Below are positions 51,333 to 60,227 of a stretch of DNA of 64,000 nucleotides, in pieces. Made by a program: the position numbers and the translations under genes. A model generated the notes under the pieces. That model was given only the letters and a program-made list of their open reading frames with translations, was not told where the DNA came from and did no database searches. Each line of letters begins with the position of its first letter. Position 1 is the stretch's first letter. Source of the stretch: an uncultured Butyricicoccus sp. (GTDB taxonomy: Bacteria > Bacillota > Clostridia > Oscillospirales > Butyricicoccaceae); NCBI GenBank assembly GCA_934532985.1, contig CAKTAV010000002.1:1-64000 (forward strand), read 5' to 3'.

Positions 51333-52346
51333 TTAATTGACATTGCGTGCCCATTCCGAGCTGGAGAGAATATCCGTTGTGACGGTTGCCTTAGGTAGTT
51401 TGGGGTCCGCCTCGTCGTACAGATCTTCATAGATAAACTGAAGAATGGCCTTGGATGCCGCACGGGTGTTATATACCCAGCACCAAGCGCCGGAGTCCAT
51501 GATACCGCCCCATGTTTTCGCAGAGATATCCGCCGGGCAGGAGAACTGTTCCAGCGTCAAATCGGAATTCGTCATAATCGATGCCATGGAGACCAGCTCC
51601 TTATAGTCCAATGAGGTCGTACACAGTTCCATACAACTTTTGATCAGCGCCGGATATTCTGTTTTTTTCATCGCTCGCGCCTTGGTAAACAGACTAGTCA
51701 GAACCTCACGCTGGCGGCTGGCACGGACAATGTCAGAGTCGATGTATCGGATACGGGAATAGGCGACCGCCTGCTCACCGTTCAGCGTGACGCTGGCGCC
51801 CGGTTGTAAGTCGGAATAACCCATGACAGAGCACTCCTCCTGTGAGAGGTTTACCTCCACGCCGCCGACCAGATCGACGATTTTCGCCATTTCGCTGAAG
51901 TTGACCGCGACATAATCTGAGATGTTGGTGTTGTAATTCTTGTTGATGGTCGCCACTGCTAGGCTGGCGCCGCCATATGAATAGGCATGGGTCAGCTTCT
52001 CACGGGTATTTCTCTGCGGAATATACACCAGAGAGTCGCGAGCGATAGAAGTGATTTTAATCTTGTTGTGCTCATGATCCAGTGAGACGATCATCGTCGC
52101 ATCCGAACGGCCCTGATCGCCGGACTCACTGTCGATGCCAAAGATGGCGATGTTCTGGATTTTGGCGTCGTCCAATGAGGTCAGCTCTTTGCTCTCCGGC
52201 AGATCCTGCGACAGCTTGTCCAGCTGCCCTTGAAACGCTGTGTCCTTTTCCAGACCGCCAAATAAATAACGGAACGAGCCATAGGCCACACCGCCAAGTA
52301 CAACGGCGATAATGACAATATAAAGCAATATAGTGCGTGGTTTCAT
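51333..52346 (-). CDS. LytR-CpsA-Psr family cell-wall polymer transferase
   Basis: A 337-residue protein with one N-terminal transmembrane helix (about 5-27) and an LCP domain. IQNIAIFGIDSESGDQGRSDATMIVSL-type phosphate-binding region, then ITSIARDSLVYIP, and RYIDSDIVRASRQREVL, which carries arginines that bind the lipid pyrophosphate. LCP enzymes move polymers from undecaprenyl carriers to peptidoglycan, so it could attach the 10767-26560 exopolysaccharide. It is not next to that cluster. Confidence 0.9.
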   Translation of the reverse strand: MKPRTILLYIVIIAVVLGGVAYGSFRYLFGGLEKDTAFQGQLDKLSQDLPESKELTSLDDAKIQNIAIFGIDSESGDQGRSDATMIVSLDHEHNKIKITSIARDSLVYIPQRNTREKLTHAYSYGGASLAVATINKNYNTNISDYVAVNFSEMAKIVDLVGGVEVNLSQEECSVMGYSDLQPGASVTLNGEQAVAYSRIRYIDSDIVRASRQREVLTSLFTKARAMKKTEYPALIKSCMELCTTSLDYKELVSMASIMTNSDLTLEQFSCPADISAKTWGGIMDSGAWCWVYNTRAASKAILQFIYEDLYDEADPKLPKATVTTDILSSSEWARNVN

Positions 52347-52376
52347 GATATGTCCCCCTAACAGCTTATTTTGTTT

Positions 52377-52405
52377 AGTATACCCAGTTTATGAGGGAAA
52401 ATCAA
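52377..52405 (-). promoter_or_regulatory. Promoter of the LCP gene
   Basis: On the minus strand TTGATT (52400-52405), a 17-base spacer and TATACT (52377-52382), 30 bases before the start. Confidence 0.6.
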
Positions 52406-52428
52406 GGGTACACGCGTGGAAGTGAACG

Positions 52429-53160
52429 TTATTGCTCGTCTTGGATCTCTTGCAGAAGCTGGCGATCCTGTTTGTTTTCCGGCATGAACTCCTTGAATAG
52501 GTCAGGGCGAAGCCGCTGTGTGCGTGCTAAACTCTGCTTGCGTCGCCATTTATCAATGTTAGCATGGTGTCCGGACAGCAGAACCGCTGGCACCTCTCGC
52601 TCATGCCAAACGGCGGGCTTGGTGTACTGCGGGTATTCCAGCAGACCGTTCCAGTGACTCTCATCCGTGAAACAGACCTCCTCTGCCAGCACGCCGGGGA
52701 CCATGCGGCATACCGCATCCGCGACCGCCATGGCGGGAATTTCGCCGCCGGTGAGGACAAAATCGCCGATGGAGATCTCCTCGTCGACGCATTCGTCGAT
52801 AAAACGCTGATCAACGCCCTCGTAATGTCCACAGACCAGAATAAATTCCGACTGTGCCAGCAGCTCACGCGCTTTGTTCTGATTAAACGGTGCGCCCTGT
52901 GCGCTCATCAAAACGGTATGGACATGTTTGCCGTCCGTGACGGCCTGATGACAGCGATAGAGCGGGTCAGCCTGCATGACCATGCCTTTGCCGCCGCCGT
53001 AAGGGGTGTCATCCACGCGGTTGTGCTTGTCCGTCGTGTAGTCACGAATATTGACCGGCTGAATAGAGACCAGACCGGCGGCCTGCGCACGTCCGATGAC
53101 GCTCTGCTGCATCACGCCGTCAATCAGTTCCGGAAACAGGGTAAGAATGTTAATTTTCAT
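52429..53160 (-). CDS. trmD: tRNA (guanine-N1)-methyltransferase
   Basis: A 243-residue SPOUT methyltransferase that makes m1G37 in tRNA. MKINILTLFPELI at the start is typical, as are DDTPYGGGKGMVMQADP and VLTGGEIPAMAVADAVCR, the knot that binds AdoMet. The start ATG 53160 gives the normal family start and overlaps rimM by 11 bases. Last gene of the rpsP-khpA-rimM-trmD set. Confidence 0.96.
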   Translation of the reverse strand: MKINILTLFPELIDGVMQQSVIGRAQAAGLVSIQPVNIRDYTTDKHNRVDDTPYGGGKGMVMQADPLYRCHQAVTDGKHVHTVLMSAQGAPFNQNKARELLAQSEFILVCGHYEGVDQRFIDECVDEEISIGDFVLTGGEIPAMAVADAVCRMVPGVLAEEVCFTDESHWNGLLEYPQYTKPAVWHEREVPAVLLSGHHANIDKWRRKQSLARTQRLRPDLFKEFMPENKQDRQLLQEIQDEQ

Positions 53161-53659
53161 CAGCCAGCAGTCCCTCAATCGTGCAGAAGGTCACCAAGCC
53201 GTTTTCTAAATCCACATTGCGCAGAAAGGCGGGGACACCGGGGATATAGTGCGTCTTTTCGCCGTCCTGAATGACATACAGATCTCCGGCCGGACCGTCG
53301 CTGATTTCCTTGACGACACCGATATTGCGCTGAAGGCGCTCATCATATACTGGAAGTCCGATGACGTCCTGAATGAAGAATGCGCCCTCTTCCAGCTCCA
53401 CATCGTCTCGGTCCATATAGAGCACCCAGTTGCGCATCTTTTCTGCGGCTTCGATGGAATCAACGCCCTCGATATGCAGCAAAACGCAGCCTTTGTGAAC
53501 CTTTGCGCTCTGTACGGTCAGGGGAGTGTGGCTCTTAGTATATAATGTATCAAATTCGGCGAGGAATTCCGGAGAATCACACCACGGCTGCACCTTGATG
53601 TCGCCGCGAATGCCGTGGGTATTAACGATTTTTCCGATTTCTAAGAATTGTTTTTTCAT
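53150..53659 (-). CDS. rimM: Ribosome maturation factor RimM
   Basis: A 169-residue 16S rRNA processing factor. The N-terminal EIGKIVNTHGIRGDIKV is the family signature, and the C-terminal PRC-barrel has FFIQDVIGLPVYDE and HYIPGVPAFLRNVDLENG. It binds S19 and helps 30S assembly. The start ATG 53659 lies behind GAGG. Followed by overlapping trmD. Confidence 0.95.
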   Translation of the reverse strand: MKKQFLEIGKIVNTHGIRGDIKVQPWCDSPEFLAEFDTLYTKSHTPLTVQSAKVHKGCVLLHIEGVDSIEAAEKMRNWVLYMDRDDVELEEGAFFIQDVIGLPVYDERLQRNIGVVKEISDGPAGDLYVIQDGEKTHYIPGVPAFLRNVDLENGLVTFCTIEGLLADEN

Positions 53660-53677
53660 ATGGTACCTCATAGTAAA

Positions 53678-53703
53678 GAAAAAGAGCCGCACGGTGCGGC
53701 TCT
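53678..53703 (-). terminator. Hairpin with T-run between khpA and rimM
   Basis: Stem AGAGCCGCAC with GTGCGGCTCT (53683-53703; arms separated by only one base, so the loop opens a few pairs), then TTTTTCTTT on the minus strand. It may reduce read-through from khpA into rimM-trmD. Confidence 0.65.
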
Positions 53704-53709
53704 AAAGGA

Positions 53710-53940
53710 TCAGTCAATAATATCAACTGTTACCTTTTTGTTTTCTCGATTTCCGGCCGCTTTCATAAGAGTACGGATCTCTTTTGCAATGCGACCATGG
53801 CGGCCAATGACCTTGCCCATGTCGTCCGGAGCTACGCGCAGCTCATAGACAACATCGGAACCGTTAACGGTTTCGGTCACATTGACAGCGTCCGGGTCAT
53901 TCACAAGATTCTTTGCGATGTAGATTAAAAGTTCCTTCAT
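53710..53940 (-). CDS. khpA: KH-domain RNA-binding protein KhpA
   Basis: A 76-residue single KH domain (YlqC family). The GxxG loop is GRHG within MGKVIGRHGRIAKEIRT. KhpA dimers, often with KhpB/EloR, bind RNA and influence cell-division and elongation. Its place between rpsP and rimM is the usual Firmicute order. Confidence 0.93.
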   Translation of the reverse strand: MKELLIYIAKNLVNDPDAVNVTETVNGSDVVYELRVAPDDMGKVIGRHGRIAKEIRTLMKAAGNRENKKVTVDIID

Positions 53941-53959
53941 CTAAACAACCCTCACTCGC

Positions 53960-54199
53960 TTACAGAACACCGGATTTCTTGAGCAGAGCACGAACCGTAT
54001 CGGTCGGCTGAGCGCCGTTCTTGATCCACTGCTGTGCACGCTCGGCGTCAATCTTGATCTCAACCGGATCCGTCAGCGGATTATAATAACCGATCTCTTC
54101 GATAAAACGACCGTCACGCGGGTAACGGGAATCAGCGACAACAACACGGTAGAAAGGAGCCTTCTTTGCACCCAGTCTGCGAAGTCTGATTTTTACCAT
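53960..54199 (-). CDS. rpsP: 30S ribosomal protein S16
   Basis: A 79-residue protein with the S16 signature MVKIRLRRLGAKKAPFYRV. The start ATG 54199 is the conserved one; AGGAGG lies 7 bases upstream, and an in-frame GTG at 54208 lies within that site. Confidence 0.97.
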   Translation of the reverse strand: MVKIRLRRLGAKKAPFYRVVVADSRYPRDGRFIEEIGYYNPLTDPVEIKIDAERAQQWIKNGAQPTDTVRALLKKSGVL

Positions 54200-54258
54200 T
54201 ATTTTCACCTCCTGAATTTTGAATATTTATTGTAAATTTCTTTACACATAGTTAAGAT

Positions 54259-55638
54259 TTAGAGAGAGAAGGGAAAACCGCCCTTGCCTCCCATGCCGCC
54301 AAAGCCGCCAAACAGTCCGCCCTTGCGCTTTTTGCCCTTGCGAACCATATTGTTCATCTGCTTGGTCAGCTTCTGCATTGACTCAAATTGTTTGAGCAGC
54401 TTATTGACATCTTCGACCTTCAGGCCACAGCCGGCGGCAATACGCTTTTTTCGGCTGAAATTAATAATCGAAGGATTGTTTCGCTCTTTCGGAGTCATGG
54501 AATTGACAATTGCCTCAATATGGGCAATGGCCTTTTCATCAATCTGCGCGCCAGAGAGCATTTTGGAGTCCACACCCGGCATCATACCGAGCATATTCTG
54601 TAGTGCACCCGGTTCCTTAAACTGCTTGAGCTGATCGGTAAAGTCGGTCAGCGTCAGCTTGTTGGAGCGCATTTTCTTTTCCAGCTCTTCCGCCTGCTTG
54701 GCGTCAAAGCTCTCCTGCGCCTTTTCAATCAGTGTCAGGACATCGCCCATACCCAGAATACGGGACGCCATGCGGTCGGGGTGGAAGGGCTCGATATCAC
54801 CCAGCTTTTCGCCTGTTCCGATGAACTTAATCGGCTTGCCGGTGACGGCCTTGGTGGACAGTGCCGCGCCGCCGCGTGCATCGCCGTCCATCTTAGTCAT
54901 CAGAATGCCGTCTATTCCGAGCGCTTCATCAAACGATTTCGCGACGTTGACTGCATCCTGACCGGTCATCGCATCGACAACCAGCATGATTTCCGACGGA
55001 GTAACAGCGGCCTTGATGTTCTTCAGCTCGTCCATCAGCTCTTCGTCGATATGCAAACGACCTGCGGTATCTAAGAATACCAGATCGTAGCCGTTCTTTC
55101 TGGCGTAATCCACGCCTTCCTTTGCAATCTCCACCGGATCACCCTGTCCTTTTTCAAAGACCGGAATGTCCAGCTGTCCGCCGACGACCTTTAACTGGTC
55201 AATTGCTGCCGGACGATAGACATCACACGCGACCAGAAGCGGACGCTTCTGCTGCTGCTTGCGGAGAAGACCGGCGAGCTTGGCGCAGTTTGTCGTTTTA
55301 CCGGCGCCCTGCAGACCAATCATCATAACAACGGTTGGCGGATTCGGAGAAATCGTCAGCTTGGCGTTGGAGCCACCCATGAGCTTGGTCATTTCCTCGT
55401 TGACGATTTTAATGACCTGCTGCGCAGGGGAGAGACTTTCCAGAATTTCCGCACCGGTCGCACGCTCAGTGACCGTTTTGGTAAATTCCTTGACGACCTT
55501 GAAGTTGACGTCAGCTTCGAGCAGAGCACGCTTGATTTCGCGCATTGCGTCCTTAACGTCGGCCTCCGTCAGGCGACCACGACTTTTCAGTTTCTTAAAG
55601 GCTCCGGTAATTTTCTCGGAGAGACCTTCAAATGCCAT
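54259..55638 (-). CDS. ffh: Signal recognition particle protein Ffh (SRP54)
   Basis: A 459-residue GTPase that, with SRP RNA and FtsY, targets membrane proteins. The G-domain has GLQGAGKTT, DTAGR and TKMDGDARGGAAL. The methionine-rich M domain (about 330-435) has a NMLGMMPGVD segment. The extreme C-terminus ends with a Gly/Phe-rich tail (GGLFGGFGGMGGKGGFPF). Eleven bases after ylxM. Confidence 0.97.
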   Translation of the reverse strand: MAFEGLSEKITGAFKKLKSRGRLTEADVKDAMREIKRALLEADVNFKVVKEFTKTVTERATGAEILESLSPAQQVIKIVNEEMTKLMGGSNAKLTISPNPPTVVMMIGLQGAGKTTNCAKLAGLLRKQQQKRPLLVACDVYRPAAIDQLKVVGGQLDIPVFEKGQGDPVEIAKEGVDYARKNGYDLVFLDTAGRLHIDEELMDELKNIKAAVTPSEIMLVVDAMTGQDAVNVAKSFDEALGIDGILMTKMDGDARGGAALSTKAVTGKPIKFIGTGEKLGDIEPFHPDRMASRILGMGDVLTLIEKAQESFDAKQAEELEKKMRSNKLTLTDFTDQLKQFKEPGALQNMLGMMPGVDSKMLSGAQIDEKAIAHIEAIVNSMTPKERNNPSIINFSRKKRIAAGCGLKVEDVNKLLKQFESMQKLTKQMNNMVRKGKKRKGGLFGGFGGMGGKGGFPFSL

Positions 55639-55648
55639 ATCGTGCTCC

Positions 55649-56014
55649 TTACTCCGTCAGACGTTCGGTGATTGCCAGAGCCTTTTCACACAGCTCGGCA
55701 ATGGCGGGATCGTGATGTCGGATCTTGTTGATGCTGCGGATTTCCTTTGCCAGATCGGAAAGCTCTTCCAGAGCGGCTTGGTTGCGTCCGTACCGGGCGA
55801 CCAGACCAAGCTTTTCCTCGGTTTCGCGAAGCGTGTGCTCCGCGCGGAGGATTCCATCGCGCACTCCCTGACGTGTGATACCGACATGTTCGGATATTTC
55901 CGCCAAGGAAAGATCGTCATTATAATACAGGTCAAACAGCTGACGCTGCTTGTCTGTCAGAATATCGCCGTAGAAGTCAAACAGCATACACATTTCAAAT
56001 GGTTTGTTCTTCAT
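55649..56014 (-). CDS. ylxM: YlxM-type helix-turn-helix protein
   Basis: A 121-residue protein with a sigma-70 region 4-like helix-turn-helix (DDLSLAEISEHVGITRQGVRD). In this gene order YlxM is a likely partner of the SRP pathway. The N-terminal FDFYGDILTDKQRQLFDLYY is typical of the family. Confidence 0.9.
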   Translation of the reverse strand: MKNKPFEMCMLFDFYGDILTDKQRQLFDLYYNDDLSLAEISEHVGITRQGVRDGILRAEHTLRETEEKLGLVARYGRNQAALEELSDLAKEIRSINKIRHHDPAIAELCEKALAITERLTE

Positions 56015-56085
56015 GCTGCCCTCCTAAGCGACTGCTGTAAAGGATTTTTCTTTGTAAAGTAATTACCTTTACAACATGGATGATT

Positions 56086-56616
56086 TTACTCGCTTTTGTG
56101 GCGTTTGTCAATAGCTCTTTGAAAGTTTTTTATCAGTCTTTTAATAACAAAGGTCAAACAGTCCAGAGAGCCCAGCAATAAACAGGTCAGCATTGCGCCA
56201 AATACGTTGAGAATCAGGTCGTCAACGTCCGCCGACCCCAGTCCGGTGAAATACTGTGTGATTTCAATCGCGGCGCTCAGGCCGAGCGCCGTAAAAAAGG
56301 TAAAGACAACGCTGAGATCACGGCGCAGCAGGGGAATCAAAATGCCCAGCGGGACAAATGCTATAATGTTGCCAAAAATATTTTTTACGGATACCGAAAA
56401 CGGAACCCGCCCGGAAAACAGGTAGAACCGGATGGTCTGAAATGGGACCAAATTGACGCGGGTATAGTCAAGTTCGTCCTTATCCATTAAAATATCCAGT
56501 ATTGTGTGTACCGGAAACTTAAATAAAATAACGCGAAACAGGACAAACAAATACGCGATCAGCAAAACCCAGAGGAAGATCGTGATGCCAATGGGACGCC
56601 TGCGTTTTGCACACAT
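56086..56616 (-). CDS. VanZ-family membrane protein
   Basis: A 176-residue protein with about four to five transmembrane helices. The VanZ features are NLVPFQTIRFYL, NIFGNIIAFVPLGILIPLL and SAAIEITQYFTGLGSADVDDLILN. VanZ relatives can lower teicoplanin sensitivity, but function is mostly unknown. ATG 56616 follows AAAGGAG; a longer frame (start 56655) lacks a site. Confidence 0.85.
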   Translation of the reverse strand: MCAKRRRPIGITIFLWVLLIAYLFVLFRVILFKFPVHTILDILMDKDELDYTRVNLVPFQTIRFYLFSGRVPFSVSVKNIFGNIIAFVPLGILIPLLRRDLSVVFTFFTALGLSAAIEITQYFTGLGSADVDDLILNVFGAMLTCLLLGSLDCLTFVIKRLIKNFQRAIDKRHKSE

Positions 56617-56706
56617 GCAGGAAACTCCTTTCCATATTGTTTGTTTTATTATCATAGCACGGTTTCCCCCTTTATTTCAATGTGTAAAATGTTCAATTGC
56701 AAATGC

Positions 56707-56735
56707 TAGACGAAAAAGGAATATCGAGATATAAT
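56707..56735 (+). promoter_or_regulatory. Candidate promoter of the ymfF-ymfH-lgt-folD run
   Basis: TAGACG (56707-56712), a 17-base spacer and a perfect TATAAT (56730-56735), 60 bases before ATG 56796. Confidence 0.5.
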
Positions 56736-56795
56736 AGCACAAGAAACAATTGCAGTATGCTGTTTTCTTTTATTATGATGAGTAGGAGAGAGTCC

Positions 56796-58067
56796 ATGCA
56801 GAATATTGAGATACGATTGCTGGGCAATGGCGTCCGTCTGACCTGTATCACGACAAGCCAGTGGAAAACGTCGTTGATGAGCGCCAGCTTTTTGCTTCCG
56901 CTCGGCGGAGCGGGGCGCAGCGTGGCGGCGCTGCTGCCGGAAACGCTGCGTTCGAGCTGCTCCCGCTATATGGGACGCGAGAGAGTTGCGATTCGTCTGG
57001 ACGAGCTGTACGGTGCCCGGCTGGAGCCGTTTGTGAGCAAACGCGGTGAGGTGCAGATGATCGGCGTGATGGCGGACGTTGTGGACGAGTGCTATGCGCT
57101 CGGTGCGGCGGAAAGCTTGGCACGGCAGACCGCACAGCTAGTCACAGACATTTTATTACAGCCGAAGCTGCCGTTTGAGAATATGATTTTAAAAAACGAA
57201 GCAGCAAGCCTGAAATCGCGCATTGCGGCGCTTGCGAATAACAAACGGACATGGGTGGTTCGTCGAATGTTCCAGCACATGTGTCAAAACGAGGACTACC
57301 GTCTCGTTGAACTCGGCGACGCAGACGCGCTGGATGCGGTAACACCGGAGAGCCTGCAAGCGCAGTATGAAGAAATTTTGCGCACCGCACCGCTGGAGAT
57401 ATTTTACTGTGGCTCGCTGGACGCCGACCGTGTGGAAGAAGTGTTCCGTCAGGCGTGCAGCAGTCTGCCGCCGCGACCGGAAATTGTCACACCGTCTGCC
57501 TTTGTGCCAACTGCGGCAGGGGAGCTGCGTGCGGTCACGGAGGAAGAAGCCGTGAAACAGGGCAAGCTGGCTATCGGTTTCCGCCTTGGCATGACGGCCG
57601 CCGATCCGCTGTATCCGGCGATGATCCTTGCGAATACGTGCTATGGCGGTTCGACCGGCTCACGCTTATTCTGCACCGTGCGCGAGCAAAAGAGTTTGTG
57701 CTACTACGCTTCGTCGCAGCTGGACAAGCTCAAGGGCGTTATGGCGGTGTCCTCCGGTATTGAAAACGAAAACAAGCAGCAGGCGGAGGACGAGATTCTG
57801 CGTCAGCTGTGGCTGATGCAGGAGGGCGACGTGACGGCGGAAGAAGTAGAAGCGGCGCGGCGTTTTGTGCTCGCGTCTCTTCGAACGCAGGGTGACTCTC
57901 CGTATGCGCTGGAGAGCTTTTACCGGACACAGGCGGCAGGTGGTCTGCTGCTGACACTGGATCAGCTGGCGAATGAGGTGCAGACCGTCTCGTATGAGCA
58001 GGTACTGGAAGCCGCGCGCCGTGTTCAGCCGGAGTTGGTCTATTTCCTGAAAGGAGCTGCGGTATGA
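56796..58067 (+). CDS. ymfF: M16-family peptidase-like protein YmfF
   Basis: A 423-residue M16 homologue. It has the two-domain insulinase-like fold (VREQKSLCYYASSQLDKLKG near residue 300), but no HxxEH zinc motif, so it is probably the non-catalytic partner of the next protein. The two overlap by four bases. The pair is a common Firmicute unit of uncertain role. ATG 56796 follows GAGAGAG. Confidence 0.85.
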   Translation: MQNIEIRLLGNGVRLTCITTSQWKTSLMSASFLLPLGGAGRSVAALLPETLRSSCSRYMGRERVAIRLDELYGARLEPFVSKRGEVQMIGVMADVVDECYALGAAESLARQTAQLVTDILLQPKLPFENMILKNEAASLKSRIAALANNKRTWVVRRMFQHMCQNEDYRLVELGDADALDAVTPESLQAQYEEILRTAPLEIFYCGSLDADRVEEVFRQACSSLPPRPEIVTPSAFVPTAAGELRAVTEEEAVKQGKLAIGFRLGMTAADPLYPAMILANTCYGGSTGSRLFCTVREQKSLCYYASSQLDKLKGVMAVSSGIENENKQQAEDEILRQLWLMQEGDVTAEEVEAARRFVLASLRTQGDSPYALESFYRTQAAGGLLLTLDQLANEVQTVSYEQVLEAARRVQPELVYFLKGAAV

Positions 58068-59338
58068 TTCATGTTTATTCGGAGCTGCGGGAGGAAATTC
58101 AGACTGTGGTTCTTCCCAATGGCTTGCGTATCTTTTATATTCCCAAGCCGGAATTTCAAAAAACCTTCGCAATGCTGGCGACACACTTCGGCTCGATTGA
58201 CTGTCGCTTCACGATAGACGGCAAGGAGCACGACGTGACGCCGGGCGTCGCTCATTTTCTGGAACATAAGATGTTCGAAGAAGAGGACGGTAATGCACTG
58301 CAAAAATTCACGGAGCTGGGCGCACAGCCCAATGCGTTTACCAGCCATACGATGACGGCCTATCATTTTACCGTAACGGAGCGTTTTGAGGAAAACCTGC
58401 GCATACTGCTTCACTTTGTCACGACACCGTATTTTACAGACGAAAACGTCGCAAAGGAAAAGGGAATTATTGGGCAGGAAATCAGTATGCTGGACGATAC
58501 GCCAAGCTGGCAGGCCTATGTCGGCGTGCTGCAAGGGCTGTATGGTACGCATACGGTACGCATCTCGATTGCGGGCAGCAAGGAAAGCATCGCGCCGATT
58601 GATCCGGAGCTGCTGAATACCTGCCATCACGCGTTCTATTCGCCGTCGAATCTGGCGCTGATTATCTGCGGCACCTGTGATTTTGAAACCGTGTGCCGAA
58701 TGGCAGAGGAAATCACGCCGAAGCACAGCACGCAGATTGCCAGCCGCAATTACGGAGAAGAAGAGCCGGAAGCCGCGATGGCATATCAGACGAAATATAT
58801 GGCGGTCTCTCGTCCACTATATATGTTAGGCTTTAAGGACACACCGACGGAAAACCGATATGAGCGGCAGCTGGTCGGTGAGCTGGCCGTGCGGTGCATC
58901 TGCGGTGAATCCACACCACTGTATGAGCGCTTGTATCAGCAGCAGCTGATTGACCGCACGTTTGACCCGGACTATTTCACCTTTACCGGCGGTGCGTGTG
59001 CGCTATTCAGCGGCGAGACCCGCGATCCAGATGCGGTGTGCCAGCAGATTACGGACGAGGTATGTCGCGTGGCCAAGGAAGGTCTGGCGGACGATGTGTA
59101 TGACCGAGCATGGAAACAGCTGCTGGGTCTGCGGCTGCGCGGCACAGACGAACCGGCAACGGTTTGCCGCCAGCAGGCGGAAGCCTGCTTTACCGGAGCG
59201 AATTGCTTTGATTTTTATGAGCAGATGAAGACCCTGTGCAAGCAGGACGCGGAGGAGCGCATCCACGAATGGGCGCAGAACAATCGCGTGTCTCAGATGA
59301 CGATTCTGCCGCTGGAAGGAGCGGAAAAGCATGGATAA
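58064..59338 (+). CDS. ymfH: M16-family zinc peptidase YmfH
   Basis: A 424-residue catalytic M16 protein. The inverted zinc motif HFLEH, in GVAHFLEHKMFEEEDGN, is near residue 64, with the downstream Glu in KGIIGQEISM. It overlaps ymfF by four bases and lgt by eight, so the three are translated as a unit. Substrate unknown. Confidence 0.88.
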   Translation: MIHVYSELREEIQTVVLPNGLRIFYIPKPEFQKTFAMLATHFGSIDCRFTIDGKEHDVTPGVAHFLEHKMFEEEDGNALQKFTELGAQPNAFTSHTMTAYHFTVTERFEENLRILLHFVTTPYFTDENVAKEKGIIGQEISMLDDTPSWQAYVGVLQGLYGTHTVRISIAGSKESIAPIDPELLNTCHHAFYSPSNLALIICGTCDFETVCRMAEEITPKHSTQIASRNYGEEEPEAAMAYQTKYMAVSRPLYMLGFKDTPTENRYERQLVGELAVRCICGESTPLYERLYQQQLIDRTFDPDYFTFTGGACALFSGETRDPDAVCQQITDEVCRVAKEGLADDVYDRAWKQLLGLRLRGTDEPATVCRQQAEACFTGANCFDFYEQMKTLCKQDAEERIHEWAQNNRVSQMTILPLEGAEKHG

Positions 59339-60194
59339 TATCGTTTCGTTTCCGGGATTCGGATGGGAACTGCATTTTTCCAGCGTCGCGTTCCATTTGG
59401 GCTCCAAGCCGGTGTATTGGTATGGCATCATTATTATGGCGGGCTTTTTACTGGCGCTGCTGTATGCCACGCGCCGTGCGCCGCAGTTTGGCGTAAAGCG
59501 CGACGACATTGGCGATCTGGCAATTATCGCCCTGCCGATTTGTGTTGTCTGCGCCCGTATCTATTATGTTGTCTTTGAATGGCAGTATTACAGAAGCCAC
59601 CCTGGTGAGATCATTGCCATCTGGCACGGCGGTCTCGCGATTTACGGCGGTATCATCGGCGCGGTGATCACCTGCTTGATTTTCTGCCGGAGTCGCAGGA
59701 TTTATCCGCTGGACATTATGGATGCTGGCTGTCTCGGTCTGCTGATCGGACAGAGCATCGGACGCTGGGGAAATTTTATGAACTGCGAGGCGTTTGGCGG
59801 CGTCACGACGGCTCCGTGGAGGATGTGCATTGGTCGGACGCTGGGGCAGTGCGGCGCGACGGGGAATCATCCGACGTTCTTTTATGAGTCGGCGTGGAAC
59901 GCATTGGGACTGCTGTTGCTTCATTGCTTTTCGAAGAGCAAGGAACGTAAATATCGCGGCGAGGTCACATTGCTGTATTTCATCTGGTACGGACTCGGCC
60001 GCTTCTGGATTGAAGGGTTGCGCACGGACAGTCTCTATTTGCCGGGAACCGGCCTGCGTGTCTCCCAGCTGATTGCGGCGACGTCGTTTGTCGTTGGTCT
60101 TGTCCTGCTGCTGGTGAACCGGAAAAAACCGTTTTTGCGTCCGGTAATCGTGGAATCGACAGAAGATATCGAGGAAAATCAAGAATTAAATTAA
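59331..60194 (+). CDS. lgt: Prolipoprotein diacylglyceryl transferase
   Basis: A 287-residue membrane enzyme that puts the lipid on the lipobox cysteine of lipoproteins such as Sbp and the 33844 deacetylase. It shows HGGLAIYGGIIGAV and the Lgt signature GRWGNFMNCEAFG, with seven helices. Start ATG 59331 overlaps ymfH. Confidence 0.96.
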   Translation: MDNIVSFPGFGWELHFSSVAFHLGSKPVYWYGIIIMAGFLLALLYATRRAPQFGVKRDDIGDLAIIALPICVVCARIYYVVFEWQYYRSHPGEIIAIWHGGLAIYGGIIGAVITCLIFCRSRRIYPLDIMDAGCLGLLIGQSIGRWGNFMNCEAFGGVTTAPWRMCIGRTLGQCGATGNHPTFFYESAWNALGLLLLHCFSKSKERKYRGEVTLLYFIWYGLGRFWIEGLRTDSLYLPGTGLRVSQLIAATSFVVGLVLLLVNRKKPFLRPVIVESTEDIEENQELN

Positions 60195-60227
60195 TCATAA
60201 CAACGCAAATAATGGAGGTATGTATCA

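Noticed and set aside
53000..56100. SRP RNA gene near ffh
   Set aside because: No sequence with the SRP RNA apical loop was recognised near ffh or in its intergenic gaps; it is probably elsewhere in the genome.
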